A stretch of 64,000 bases of DNA, taken from Bacteroidales bacterium (GTDB taxonomy: Bacteria; Bacteroidota; Bacteroidia; Bacteroidales; F082). The translations under genes and the position numbers were made by a program. The stretch is taken from positions 143,993 through 207,992 of the forward strand of contig JAQVLA010000004.1 of the NCBI GenBank assembly GCA_028704385.1. Direction: 5' to 3'. This document shows positions 44,612 to 54,659 of the stretch, piece by piece. Positions within the stretch are counted from its first letter, which is position 1. Every line of letters starts with the position of its first letter. The notes under the pieces are model-generated. The model saw only the letters and a program-made list of their open reading frames with translations, was not told where the DNA came from and searched no databases.

Positions 44612-47600
44612 AAAATCTGAAGGTATATAAATCGTCTGCCGGATCTGGAAAAACATTCACACTGGTACTTGAATATCTTGCCTTAGTGTTGCAAGATCCA
44701 ATCAATTACAGACGGATTTTAGCTGTTACCTTCACCAACAAAGCGGCCTTTGAGCTTAAAGATCGTATGCTTGAGGCCTTACATGCCATCGCAACAGCCA
44801 AGGCTGATGATACCATTACAAAGGTGATGCTTCCCTTTTTGGCCAGTCGTACCCAACTTGATGAGACTGTGTTGCAAGAGCGTGCCAACTGGGTTTTTCA
44901 TCACATACTGCATCATTATCATGAGTTTGCAGTTAGTACGATTGATGCTTTTGTACAAAAACTGGCACGGACTTTTACGCGCGAATTGAGTCTTCCTTCG
45001 AGATATGAGATATTACTTGAGACCGAACAACTGGTCAATTTAACCCGTGATCGGATTATTGCATCGGTGGGTAAGGATCCATTTGTAAGCCGTTTGATTT
45101 TGGATTTCATCAAAAAGCAACTTCAGGAAGATGAGAACTGGCGCATCGAATCACGATTAGGTAAGTTTGTGAGTCAACTTCTTGAAGAAGAGGCTTTTTT
45201 GCTTGGCAAAGCCAATACGCTTTCTGATATGGAGTCGGTCAGGAAGGCAACAAAAATCATTCGGGGAACGCTAAAAACTATTCTGGATCAGGCTGATCTG
45301 CTGGTAGATAAGATTGAAGATTTGTTGGCCAAAAATGATATAAGTCCTGACGAGATGGCTAAAGGAAGCAACGGACTTCCGGTGGTGATCAAACGTGTTC
45401 GCGGGGGTGATTTTTCTGATGCCATGAAAACTGCATTTTTCAAGCAATCACCAGAGGCCGGCAAATGGGCAAAAGGCAAACTGCCAAAAGCAAAAGAAGC
45501 TACCATACAAAGTATTGAACCTGAGCTAATAAGAGCTTTTGATGAGTTAAAAACATTTGTGGAGAAGTTTAATTCTCAATTGACATTATTCAGTATGCTT
45601 GAGAAAAATTTGCTTTCGTTTGCCTTGCAACAGCGTATCACAGAGGAGATGGAATTGTTGCGCAGCGAAACGAGTGAAGTGCATATCTCAGAGTTTAACA
45701 AGCGACTGTCCAAAACCTTATATGATGCCTCTGTGCCTTATATTTATGAGCGGATGGGCGAACGTTTCCGACATTTTATGATCGATGAATTTCAGGATAC
45801 ATCCCTCCTGCAGTGGCAGAATTTTTTACCCTTGATCGCTAACTCGCTGGCAGCTGGTAATTTAAGTCTTCTGGTTGGTGATGCCAAACAGGCTATCTAT
45901 CGTTTCCGCAGTGGTGAGGTGGAGCAGTTTATCCGTTTGCCTGAGACTGAATTGCCGGATAATTCTTTGCAGGCCAATGAGATGGCGTCAATACTGAAGC
46001 AGCAGTATCAGGATTTTTCACTGGATACCAATTACAGATCATTGCCCGAAATCGTGAAGTTTAACAATGCCTTTTTTAAGTCAGTTTCTTCTTTGTTATC
46101 GGCAGAATATATGCAGGTTTACGAGCAGGTGGAGCAAAAATTTATTTCAAAGTCAGCAGCCGGATTTGTACAGCTGGAGTTACTGAATGAAGCTGATGGG
46201 CAGGAAGATACGGATATGCAACAACTCAGGGTTTCAGCGCTAATTGTCGATCTGATTGATTCTGGTTATAGCCCGGGTGATATTGTGATTTTGACACGGC
46301 AGAATGAACGCGGTGCTGACATGGCACGCTTTCTTACTTCGCAGGGATATAGTGTGGTTTCGCCCGATTCGCTTCTGGTAAAAAATTCTGATAAGGTTCA
46401 GTTGCTTACTCATGCCCTGTATTTTTTGCTTAATCCGGCTGATGCAGTTATTGCCAGCGGACTCAGGTATTACCATGCCTTGTTAAATCCATTGGCATCC
46501 AAAGGAAAAATTGATCCAACGGCTTATTTTTCAAAGGAAGCAATGAGTCATACGCAGATGGAGGTGTTTCTCGGTTTGCCTGTAGGATCGCTCAATCCGA
46601 TTCAGCTCAACCATTACAGTATTTATGATTTTTGCGAGCATCTGTTGCGTCATTTTAAACTGAATAAAAACGCTGATGCTTATCTGTTGTTCTTTCTGGA
46701 ATCTGTTTTCCGTTGGCAAAATCAGGCCAAAGGCGGACTGGGAGATTTTCTTCAATATTGGGAAGACAGCAAGGAGAAGTTGGCGGTGAAGCTTCCTGAA
46801 GATGACAGGTCTATCAGAGTAATGTCGATTCACAAAGCCAAGGGCTTGGAGTTTCCGGTAGTAATTTATCCCTATGCCGCTTCCGGATTTAGCCGAAACA
46901 ACACAAAAAGTCATGCCTGGGTCGATCTTGAAGCCTATCACATCCCGGGTCTGAATCAAGCCATGATAAGCGTTAATAAATCATTAGAAGGCACTGATTT
47001 TGAAGCGCTTTATGTCCAGGAAAGAAAAAAGAGTGAGCTGGATAGTCTTAATCTGATGTATGTGGCCTGCACGCGGGCTGTTGAGCAGCTATACACGATC
47101 ACCAGCTACAAAGGAGACCTTGAAAAAACCTTTCAGTATCATTTCCTGAAAGAGGCAGGATATTGGGTGGATGATCAATACTGTTATAGCTTTGGAAGCA
47201 GAGAAGGTTTACCTCTGAAATCGGCTTCAAAACAAGACGAAAATGAAGCAGCAGTGCAACATATCACATCAAGAAACTGGCGTGATGCACTTGAAATTGC
47301 CAGACCGGCCTCTTATGGAAAAGCCACCAAAGCTGTGCAATATGGCAACAAACTGCACGAAGTTTTGGCCCGGCTGCGCTATGCCGATCAGCTATCGGGA
47401 GTGCTGCAATGGAATGTTAATCAAGGTTTTCTGGATCACTCAGAAGCTGAAAAGCTAGGTATTATTTTTGAACAAATTGCAAAGGATGAGAAATTAAAAA
47501 AAGCTTTTTCCCCTCCGGCAAAAATCAGGAATGAAGCTGAAATCTTGACACATACGGGTGAGCTGTTGCGCCCTGATCGTATCGCTATCCTGCCCGAAAA

Positions 47601-47754
47601 AGTTATGGTGATTGATTATAAAACTGGCGAACAGTCACAATCACATTTAAGTCAGATTTCGGCATACAAAAATGCCCTTCAGGAACTGTTCATACAGCCG
47701 GTCGAAGGGCATTTGGTCTATCTTACAGAAAGTCCAATGATAATCTCGGTTTAA
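44608..47754 (+). CDS. UvrD/RecB-type helicase-nuclease (AddA-like)
   Basis: A 1,048-residue SF1 helicase fused to a PD-(D/E)XK nuclease. Walker A is SSAGSGKTF at residues 9-17, motif Ia AVTFTNKAA, motif II FMIDEFQDTS, motif III VGDAKQAIYRFR, motif IV DTNYRS, motif V SIHKAKGLEFPVVIYP, motif VI YVACTRAVEQLY. The nuclease at the C-terminus has EAEI...RPDRI...VIDYKTGEQSQSHLSQISAYK with the catalytic Asp and Lys. It probably repairs double-strand breaks with an AddB partner, which is not in this window. Overlap of four bases (ATGA) with the T9SS cargo gene. Confidence 0.92.
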   Translation: MKNLKVYKSSAGSGKTFTLVLEYLALVLQDPINYRRILAVTFTNKAAFELKDRMLEALHAIATAKADDTITKVMLPFLASRTQLDETVLQERANWVFHHILHHYHEFAVSTIDAFVQKLARTFTRELSLPSRYEILLETEQLVNLTRDRIIASVGKDPFVSRLILDFIKKQLQEDENWRIESRLGKFVSQLLEEEAFLLGKANTLSDMESVRKATKIIRGTLKTILDQADLLVDKIEDLLAKNDISPDEMAKGSNGLPVVIKRVRGGDFSDAMKTAFFKQSPEAGKWAKGKLPKAKEATIQSIEPELIRAFDELKTFVEKFNSQLTLFSMLEKNLLSFALQQRITEEMELLRSETSEVHISEFNKRLSKTLYDASVPYIYERMGERFRHFMIDEFQDTSLLQWQNFLPLIANSLAAGNLSLLVGDAKQAIYRFRSGEVEQFIRLPETELPDNSLQANEMASILKQQYQDFSLDTNYRSLPEIVKFNNAFFKSVSSLLSAEYMQVYEQVEQKFISKSAAGFVQLELLNEADGQEDTDMQQLRVSALIVDLIDSGYSPGDIVILTRQNERGADMARFLTSQGYSVVSPDSLLVKNSDKVQLLTHALYFLLNPADAVIASGLRYYHALLNPLASKGKIDPTAYFSKEAMSHTQMEVFLGLPVGSLNPIQLNHYSIYDFCEHLLRHFKLNKNADAYLLFFLESVFRWQNQAKGGLGDFLQYWEDSKEKLAVKLPEDDRSIRVMSIHKAKGLEFPVVIYPYAASGFSRNNTKSHAWVDLEAYHIPGLNQAMISVNKSLEGTDFEALYVQERKKSELDSLNLMYVACTRAVEQLYTITSYKGDLEKTFQYHFLKEAGYWVDDQYCYSFGSREGLPLKSASKQDENEAAVQHITSRNWRDALEIARPASYGKATKAVQYGNKLHEVLARLRYADQLSGVLQWNVNQGFLDHSEAEKLGIIFEQIAKDEKLKKAFSPPAKIRNEAEILTHTGELLRPDRIAILPEKVMVIDYKTGEQSQSHLSQISAYKNALQELFIQPVEGHLVYLTESPMIISV

Positions 47755-47755
47755 A

Positions 47756-47944
47756 TCAGGAAGTCTTTTTACCGGTATTGATTTTAAATGGGGCATAAAG
47801 CGGACAAAAATTAATTAAGGCCGTAAGGATTGGAATCAAGCCAAGAAGTCCCCACCAACTTTGATAATAATAGCCAATGGCACCAATGGCCAGGCCAATG
47901 ATAATCCGGATGATGCGATCAGTAGATCCTACATTTTTTTTCAT
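47756..47944 (-). CDS. DUF2892 family small membrane protein
   Basis: A 62-residue protein: MKKNVGSTDRIIRIIIGLAI, a membrane hairpin of two helices, and NFCPLYAPFKINT with a conserved Cys-Pro-Leu-Tyr. Matches DUF2892 (YgaP C-terminal-like). The Cys may bind a ligand; the role is unknown. Convergent with the helicase gene, one base apart. Confidence 0.88.
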   Translation of the reverse strand: MKKNVGSTDRIIRIIIGLAIGAIGYYYQSWWGLLGLIPILTALINFCPLYAPFKINTGKKTS

Positions 47945-48091
47945 AAGCTTTTGTTTTTTAAATGGTTCGTAAAATTACATGTTATAAGTGGAATTGTCAA
48001 TCAATTAAGCCAACTAATGCCACCCGCTCCCGCACGAATTGGTCATCGAGCTCTGTCGAGATGCTCTTCGCGTGGTCAATTTAAATCAAAC

Positions 48092-49375
48092 CTACATTTT
48101 TCTAATTCGTATTTTTTTTAAAAGTATCCAATCCTCCTTAGTGATCAAGAATGATTTAAAAGCAGTTTTGGAGATCCTTTTAAATACCACCAATTGATAA
48201 ACCACAGATGCCGTATAAGCTACGGAAGCACTCAAACCTGCACCAACAAGCCCATAAGCCGGAACAAAAATTATAAGAGCCGGAACCGTTACAAATAATC
48301 CGCAAAGTGAGGCAATCAGATTGTATCTGGGCTGCCCCGTTCCCGAAAAATAATGACTGAATATAGTGTTGGCTGCCAAGGCAATAACGCCAGGAGTCAA
48401 ACTGATGATGACAATTTTTATCTCACCAAATTCCTTGCTGAAAACCCATTCGAATATCACTTGTGGAATGGCTATTAAAACTAAAAGTGCCAAGGCTGTC
48501 AGGCCAACCGCAAATTTCAGCAGCACTATACTAAGCCTGGCACTGGCCTGATCGTCTTTTGAATTGCTGATTTCTGAGAACTGTACCAGTGAGATGCTCT
48601 GTCCTATCAACCGCAGGCCTTCCGAAAGTTGTACGCCAGAGTTATAAATACCCACCGAACCAATCCCGCTCAGGCTTTTCAGAAAGTAATAGCTGAGCCG
48701 CTTATTGATCATGTGGGCAATGCTCGAAAGCTGTGTCATGCTGCCATAGTTAAGGATGATTCGTGGCCTTGCAATTGCTTTGGGGCCGTTCTTATCCTTG
48801 AAAAAAGGAACCAGCAACAACCATCCCGTCACCGCCGGAACAGCATAAGCGACATACAAGGCATAAACGAAAGCTCTTTCGTCTTTCAGCTGCATGAGAT
48901 AGACAAAGCCAATAAAGCTCAGCAGTTGCAACCCAAATTGCAAAACGAACAGGCTGTTAAAAGCTGTAATCTTTTTCTTGCCCAGCAGCACATTCATGTT
49001 AAAGCCATGCAGGGCATTGATCAGCGAAAGTGCCAGTATATGAAGCCCATAATCTTGCGGAATGACGAGCTGATAAATCTCCGGAATAAATGACAGCAGT
49101 CCAAAAATCAAAGCGGTGAGTGCAATTACCAGCAGCATCCAGCTGTAGGAGATTTTTATCAAACTCTTCAGGCTGTAGCGCGAGCTGAAATAGACAAGAC
49201 CACTGCCTGCCATTAGTTCTATCACCAGCAAGATGAGGGTGATGTCGAGCAGGATGATGCCGGCCGTTCCCCAGGCCGCTTTGCCCAGTTCGTTGGTGGC
49301 AATCCACAGTATCAGTATGCCACTAAAGGCATTGAGTATGCGTGTGCCGGTTGTACTGAGGATTTTGTGCAGCAT
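48092..49375 (-). CDS. Polysaccharide/lipid flippase (MOP superfamily, Wzx-like)
   Basis: A 427-residue membrane protein with about 12-14 hydrophobic helices and the MOP fold layout (SLKSLIKISYSWMLLVI, GSVGIYNSGVQLSEGLRLIGQSI, and the late EWVFSKEFGEIKIVI). It would move lipid-linked sugars across the inner membrane. It overlaps the upstream sugar-modifying gene by one base (TGATG), so they are translationally coupled and probably serve one surface polymer. No other O-antigen genes are near. Confidence 0.85.
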   Translation of the reverse strand: MLHKILSTTGTRILNAFSGILILWIATNELGKAAWGTAGIILLDITLILLVIELMAGSGLVYFSSRYSLKSLIKISYSWMLLVIALTALIFGLLSFIPEIYQLVIPQDYGLHILALSLINALHGFNMNVLLGKKKITAFNSLFVLQFGLQLLSFIGFVYLMQLKDERAFVYALYVAYAVPAVTGWLLLVPFFKDKNGPKAIARPRIILNYGSMTQLSSIAHMINKRLSYYFLKSLSGIGSVGIYNSGVQLSEGLRLIGQSISLVQFSEISNSKDDQASARLSIVLLKFAVGLTALALLVLIAIPQVIFEWVFSKEFGEIKIVIISLTPGVIALAANTIFSHYFSGTGQPRYNLIASLCGLFVTVPALIIFVPAYGLVGAGLSASVAYTASVVYQLVVFKRISKTAFKSFLITKEDWILLKKIRIRKM

Positions 49376-51057
49376 CAGTCAGTTTTATTCAGTTTGAGTT
49401 TGAGCTGATTCCAAAAGCCGGCAAGCGTAAAGGTGAATCGTTTCCCATCGATCACAGTATAGTGTTGATTTCCGTTCAGGCTGTGCAGGCCTTTATTGTA
49501 GGCAAATGCTGGAAGTGGCATGATACGTTTAACGGGCTTTTCCTCAAAATGTTGCGGGCTCAGGCGGACAATTTCATTGAGTACAACGGCTTTCCCGTAA
49601 TGAAGCGTACAATCCTGAGCTGGTCGCAGAAGTTTTGTGCCAATCTGAATAAAACTCCCTGCAGGACGTGAGGAACGGATATCGGTTTTTACCGGATTAT
49701 TGGCATGAGGTTCAAAAGGCCCGAATGGACTTTCAGCCTGATAGCAAAATAAATGCACGCTGGGCAGGTTTTTCTGAGTGAAGAACAGGTACCAGCGATC
49801 CTCAAAGTTAATCAATGCCGGATCAACCACGGCCATGCCCGATAGCAGGGTTTTAACTTTATTCAGCTTGCGGGTAATCACATCAAAGTGGTACAGGTTT
49901 AAGGCATTGGCACTATGGCTCTCTGGCAGGCAATAAAGCGCATCTTCATAAACAAACATAAAAGGAAACGAGAGATGGTGCGGCTCTTCCAAAACTGTGT
50001 GATACTTTTTAAAGTCCTCTGATTCAAGGGCACAGGCCAGCACTGCTTTTCCTTTGCGATAGTCATATTGTTCGAAGAAAACATAGGTTTCATCTTGAAA
50101 AGCTATCACAAAAGGATCGGCAAGATAAACGGAAGGCGCGGGCTTTACAAACCAACGGATGCTATTGAGGTAAGTTTCGGGCTTCTCAACGACGGCATTT
50201 ATTGGTGCATTGATTATTCCGATGTTCCAGTCTTCCTGATAAAACAAGTCATTGAGATGAAAACCTATACGGCGGAAAATAGCTGTAATAAAATAGCGCA
50301 TCATTTGCAGGTTGCCGGGTGGATGCTTGATAGCTGCCTGTGATTGCGATACTTCCGGCTCAAAATCAGGGTTGAGGAGTAAATCCCTGCAGCTTTGAAG
50401 GGGCAAACTCGCACTTTCGAAATAAAGCTGATCCAGATGGGCTGCATAGGAATGCCTGATCACCTTATAAAACTGCCTTCTCAATATCAGGCCTTTATCT
50501 AATTCCTTCGTCAGTTTTTGCAAGATAACGCCATTGTATTCGTGGCCCTGCATAAACTCCCAAAAGCCCGGAGGACCACCCCGTATCACACGCTCATCAT
50601 CATGATGAAACGACCAAACCCCATAACGGGCAGCTTCCAGTATTTCGCCTTTGATGATGTTGAATCCAAAGCGTAACAAAAAATCCAGTTTTTGAGATTG
50701 GATAGTGCTGATATCAGCAGGTGAAAAATAGTTTGAAAGTCCTTTTTTCAGGGGAGTGCAGTACAGTTTTTCGATGGATTCGACTTCCGGACTGATATCC
50801 GTTGAGGCTTTGCTTTTGGGTTTAAAGCCATACCTGTTCCATAGCCTGAACAACAAAATTTTGTATGGATAGGAGCGCATTCGCTTAAAAAAGCCAGGCG
50901 TTGAGGTAGGAGCTTCGTCATTGATTACGATCAGTGACAGCTGAATGCCATTCTCGCGCAAAAGCCTGATGGCTTCTGCCTGCCAGCACTCCAGCTGTAA
51001 GCTGTTGCACAGGAGTCCGAAGCGTAATTCGTTTGGCCTTTTCGCTGAAGTTTCCAC
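49375..51057 (-). CDS. Two-domain protein: formyltransferase-like N-terminus with GINT1-like five-blade propeller
   Basis: A 560-residue protein. Residues about 1-230 resemble the N-terminal fold of methionyl-tRNA formyltransferase (RFGLLCNSLQLECWQAEAI, LDFLLRFGFNIIKGEILEAA, GVWSFHHDDERVIRGGPPGF), with the asparagine-histidine-like His-His-Asp in place of the usual catalytic triad. From about 300 a GH43-like propeller starts (VYLADPFVIAFQDETYVFFEQ), known from the N-terminus of glucosamine inositolphosphorylceramide transferase. It probably forms or transfers an N-formyl sugar. Coupled to the flippase. A -7-like TACTTTTG (51084-51077 leftward) lies 20 bases upstream. Confidence 0.75.
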   Translation of the reverse strand: METSAKRPNELRFGLLCNSLQLECWQAEAIRLLRENGIQLSLIVINDEAPTSTPGFFKRMRSYPYKILLFRLWNRYGFKPKSKASTDISPEVESIEKLYCTPLKKGLSNYFSPADISTIQSQKLDFLLRFGFNIIKGEILEAARYGVWSFHHDDERVIRGGPPGFWEFMQGHEYNGVILQKLTKELDKGLILRRQFYKVIRHSYAAHLDQLYFESASLPLQSCRDLLLNPDFEPEVSQSQAAIKHPPGNLQMMRYFITAIFRRIGFHLNDLFYQEDWNIGIINAPINAVVEKPETYLNSIRWFVKPAPSVYLADPFVIAFQDETYVFFEQYDYRKGKAVLACALESEDFKKYHTVLEEPHHLSFPFMFVYEDALYCLPESHSANALNLYHFDVITRKLNKVKTLLSGMAVVDPALINFEDRWYLFFTQKNLPSVHLFCYQAESPFGPFEPHANNPVKTDIRSSRPAGSFIQIGTKLLRPAQDCTLHYGKAVVLNEIVRLSPQHFEEKPVKRIMPLPAFAYNKGLHSLNGNQHYTVIDGKRFTFTLAGFWNQLKLKLNKTD

Positions 51058-51290
51058 CCTATTTTATGTTGTTGAGCAAAAGTAACAATCTTTGGGGATT
51101 GCAGATGCTAAACAGAGCGATTAGCTGTAAACTGGATTCGCCAGTTTCTCAATTCCTGCTGTTGAACAAACTTAGAGCACCAATCTTCTTAAGGATTCCT
51201 CCTGGTGCAGATCTGAGGTCTGTATTTGGAAAAATTATTTACACATCAATTTCCTAATTACCAAACAAGCATTCATTGATAAGAATTGAT

Positions 51291-51298
51291 TAGTTTTG
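51291..51298 (+). promoter_or_regulatory. -7 element of the HMA-AraC regulator
   Basis: TAGTTTTG matches TAnnTTTG, 28 bases before the ATG at 51326. Confidence 0.45.
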
Positions 51299-51325
51299 AA
51301 ACATGAGTTGGATGCATTGAACAAG

Positions 51326-51886
51326 ATGAAAATTTATATAAAAAATATGGTTTGCAATCGCTGCATCATGGTAGTGAAAAGTGAATTGGAGAAGCTGGGT
51401 TTTCATCCCATGAATGTGACTTTGGGCGAAGTGGAACTGAGCAGAGTTGTAAATGACGATGAAAAACAAATCATCAACAAACATCTGCAGACTTTTGGAT
51501 TTGAGTTGATTGACGACAAAAAAAGCCGGTTAATTGTTCAGATCAAATCCTTGATCATTGGACTGGTGCAGAACCATAACCAGGGACTAAAATCAAATTT
51601 GTCTGATTTTCTGAAAAGCAAAATACATCACGATTATACCTATTTGTCCAACTTGTTTTCGGAGGTTGAAGGTACTACAATTGAGAAATACTATATTGCT
51701 CAAAAGATAGAAAAAGTAAAAGAACTTTTGGTGTATGACGAGTTTACACTGAGTGAAATTGCTTTCCAACTCAACTATTCCAGTGTGGCACATTTGAGTA
51801 ATCAGTTCAAAAAAGTTACCGGATTAACGCCGGGTCATTATAAAAACATAAAGGTTGATAAACGGAAACCATTGGATGAGGTGTAA
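51326..51886 (+). CDS. AraC-family regulator with N-terminal HMA-like metal domain
   Basis: A 186-residue regulator. Residues 1-70 have the ferredoxin-like HMA shape with MVCNRCIMVVKSELEKLG, where CNRC is the copper-binding CxxC; residues 95-180 are an AraC double helix-turn-helix (YDEFTLSEIAFQLNYSSVAHLSNQFKKVTGLTPGHYK). The frame could start at a TTG ten codons earlier; ATG 51326 is chosen because it begins the beta strand. It lies directly ahead of copA, and a 21-bp-spaced direct repeat in the gap is a candidate site. Probably a copper-responsive activator. Confidence 0.87.
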   Translation: MKIYIKNMVCNRCIMVVKSELEKLGFHPMNVTLGEVELSRVVNDDEKQIINKHLQTFGFELIDDKKSRLIVQIKSLIIGLVQNHNQGLKSNLSDFLKSKIHHDYTYLSNLFSEVEGTTIEKYYIAQKIEKVKELLVYDEFTLSEIAFQLNYSSVAHLSNQFKKVTGLTPGHYKNIKVDKRKPLDEV

Positions 51887-51911
51887 ATGATGTAAGTCTT
51901 TTCCAAAATCG

Positions 51912-51946
51912 TGTAACGACTCCCGGGTAATTTGTTGCGACCTTTG
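51912..51946 (+). promoter_or_regulatory. Candidate AraC-type direct repeat and promoter of copA
   Basis: TGTAACGAC (51912-51920) recurs as TGTTGCGAC (51933-51941) exactly 21 bases later, two helical turns, as expected for AraC-type sites. The second half touches a weak -7-like GACCTTTG (51939-51946). No -33 TTG is seen, consistent with activation by the regulator. Confidence 0.4.
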
Positions 51947-51972
51947 TGAGGTAAAATAAATATTCATTAGGT

Positions 51973-54381
51973 ATGGCAACAAATAATAAAATTCTGATAC
52001 CACTTGAAGGTGTTGAAAGCGAGCATTGTACTTTGATTGTGGATAATGCAATGGCCAAACTAAAAGGAGTGCAGGCACATCGGGTGGAGCTGAATAATAA
52101 AATTGCGGTCCTCCAATCAGACCAACCGGAAACACTTTTGGAAGCCGTAAAAACCATCCGGGATATAGGCTATGATGTAAGTACTGTGAAAAAATCTCTT
52201 CCCGTATTGCAAATGTCGTGTGCTTCGTGTGCGGTGAGAGTGGAAAAAATACTCAAATCGCAACAAGGTGTAATTGATGCAAGTGTGAATTACGCAAATG
52301 CTAATGTTTTTGTGGAGTTTATTCCTGGGATCGTCACCATAGAAAGTTTGAGGAATACAGTTCAAAGCAATGGCTATGAATTACTTATTGATGAAAATGG
52401 TTCAAATGATGAATCAGCAGAAAAAAAACAGCAGGAGAAATTTGCCAAACTGAAAAAGAAAACCATTTTGGCATTGATTCTTTCCGTTCCGGTGGCCCTC
52501 ATCGGGATGTTCTTTATGAATCTGCCTTTTGCCAATGAGATAATGTGGATCCTTAGTACGCCCTTTATCGTTTGGTTTGGCCGTGATTTTTATGTTAATG
52601 CCTGGAAACAATCCAAACACCACTCTGCCAATATGGATACCCTGGTAGCTCTGAGTACCGGTGTAGCGTACATTTTTAGTGTATTTAATACGCTTTTTCC
52701 ACATTTTTGGCATGTAAGGGGCTTACACGCACATGTTTACTTTGAAGCTGCAACGGTTATCATTGCCTTTATTTTATTAGGAAAATTATTGGAAGAAAAA
52801 GCCAAAGGCAACACTTCTTCCGCTATCAGAAAATTAATGGGCCTACAGTCTAAAACCGTTACCATTGTTCACAAAGACGGACATCAAATGCAAATTCCGA
52901 TAGAGAAAGTCGCTATTGGAAATATTATCGTTATAAAGCCAGGTGAAAAAATAGCGGTTGACGGAACTATTGTAAAGGGCAATTCTTACGTGGATGAAAG
53001 TATGTTAAGCGGTGAACCTGTTCCTGTTTTGAAAAACGAAAACGAGAAGGTTTATGCCGGAACGATTAACCAGAAAGGCAGCTTTCAGTTTAGGGCCGAT
53101 AAGGTTGGAAGCGAAACAATGCTTGCCCAAATCATTAAGATGGTACAGGATGCACAAGGCAGTAAGGCCCCTGTTCAGAAATTAGTGGATAAAATTGCAG
53201 GAATATTCGTCCCGATAGTAGTATTAATTGCCATAACAGCTTTTATTGTTTGGAACCTTTTTGGGGGCGACAATGCCTTCACGCAAGGTTTACTGGCATT
53301 TATAACTGTTCTGGTAATTGCCTGTCCTTGTGCATTGGGTCTGGCTACCCCTACCGCGCTAATGGTTGGCGTTGGCAGAGGAGCAGAAAAGGGAATTTTG
53401 ATAAAAGACGTTGAAAGTCTGGAACTGGCAAAAGACATCGATACAGTGATATTGGATAAAACGGGTACCATTACCGAAGGCAAACCTTTTGTTACCAATG
53501 ACTTATGGTTAGATGACAATCCGTTATTAAAACAGATACTTTTTAGTATCGAAAAGCAATCAGAGCATCCATTGGCAGAGGCTGTTGTGAGACATTTAAA
53601 AATTCAAAATGCTGTTTCTGTTTCAAATTTTGAAAGTATCACTGGAATGGGGGCAAAGGCCGATGTAGATGGACAAACATATTACGCAGGAAACAAAAAT
53701 TTAATGGATAAAAACAAAATAATTATTGACCCATCCATTTCTGAGAAAGCACAACAATGGAGCAACGAAGCTAAAACAGTGATTTGGTTTGCCGACAGCC
53801 AAAAAGTTGTTACCATTTTAGCCATTGCCGACCAAATAAAACACGGTTCGCAAAAAGCCATAAAGGAATTGCAACAATCAGGTATCGAAGTATATATGCT
53901 TACAGGTGATAATGAAAACACCGCCAAAGCTGTTTCAGCAACAGTAGGTATTACCCATTACATCGCAGAAGTCTTACCCGGAGATAAAGCTGCCTATGTA
54001 AAGGAATTACAGAGCAAAGGTAAGATAGTTGCCATGGTGGGTGATGGTATTAACGATAGCACGGCATTGGCACAGGCAGATGTGAGTATAGCAATGGGAA
54101 AAGGCAGCGATATCGCTCTGGACGTAGCAAAAATGACCATTATTTCATCTGATCTTACCAAGATTCCTGAAGCCATTCGTCTATCCAAATCAATCCTAAA
54201 CACCATTAAACAAAACCTGTTTTGGGCATTTGTCTATAACCTGATAGGCATACCGATAGCTGCCGGAATATTATTTCCCATCAATGGATTTTTACTCAAC
54301 CCGATGTTGGCTGGAGCAGCTATGGCTTTGAGTAGTGTAAGTGTGGTAAGTAACAGTTTGAGGTTGAAATATAAAAAGTGA
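51973..54381 (+). CDS. copA: Copper-exporting P1B-type ATPase
   Basis: An 802-residue heavy-metal P-type ATPase exporting Cu(I). Two HMA domains: the first (residues 8-70, EGVESEHCTLIV) has lost one cysteine of CxxC, the second (about 75-140) keeps MSCASC. Membrane segments follow, with the CPC motif (C451-P452-C453), the phosphorylation site DKTGT (D495), SEHPLAEAV and GDGINDSTAL, then the last helices (GAAMALSSVSVVSNSLRL) that end the protein. Regulated by the gene before it, by inference. Full length for class IB-1. Confidence 0.95.
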   Translation: MATNNKILIPLEGVESEHCTLIVDNAMAKLKGVQAHRVELNNKIAVLQSDQPETLLEAVKTIRDIGYDVSTVKKSLPVLQMSCASCAVRVEKILKSQQGVIDASVNYANANVFVEFIPGIVTIESLRNTVQSNGYELLIDENGSNDESAEKKQQEKFAKLKKKTILALILSVPVALIGMFFMNLPFANEIMWILSTPFIVWFGRDFYVNAWKQSKHHSANMDTLVALSTGVAYIFSVFNTLFPHFWHVRGLHAHVYFEAATVIIAFILLGKLLEEKAKGNTSSAIRKLMGLQSKTVTIVHKDGHQMQIPIEKVAIGNIIVIKPGEKIAVDGTIVKGNSYVDESMLSGEPVPVLKNENEKVYAGTINQKGSFQFRADKVGSETMLAQIIKMVQDAQGSKAPVQKLVDKIAGIFVPIVVLIAITAFIVWNLFGGDNAFTQGLLAFITVLVIACPCALGLATPTALMVGVGRGAEKGILIKDVESLELAKDIDTVILDKTGTITEGKPFVTNDLWLDDNPLLKQILFSIEKQSEHPLAEAVVRHLKIQNAVSVSNFESITGMGAKADVDGQTYYAGNKNLMDKNKIIIDPSISEKAQQWSNEAKTVIWFADSQKVVTILAIADQIKHGSQKAIKELQQSGIEVYMLTGDNENTAKAVSATVGITHYIAEVLPGDKAAYVKELQSKGKIVAMVGDGINDSTALAQADVSIAMGKGSDIALDVAKMTIISSDLTKIPEAIRLSKSILNTIKQNLFWAFVYNLIGIPIAAGILFPINGFLLNPMLAGAAMALSSVSVVSNSLRLKYKK

Positions 54382-54446
54382 ACCTCGCTCACCAAACAAG
54401 GGAGATAATCTGTTGAGAAATTAAAAGTAAAGTGTGACAACATATT

Positions 54447-54454
54447 TATTTTTG
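54447..54454 (+). promoter_or_regulatory. Possible -7 element upstream of the SRPBCC gene
   Basis: TATTTTTG matches TAnnTTTG; it would give a leader of about 200 bases. No -33 TTG confirmed. Confidence 0.3.
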
Positions 54455-54659
54455 CCAAAAACAACAGGATTGCAGCATACAAAGGCGAAGCTATTTAATT
54501 ATGTGTATTCTGCCGGAAATCAGTACTTTTTTATCACAACCCGCAGGAAATAAACAATTGACTTTATTCGTTATTTAAAGACCTGAAGTCCACTGAGACT
54601 TTAACTATGCATTAAAGAGGGAAGTAAAATCCAATTATAAACAGTAAAAACGAACAATT

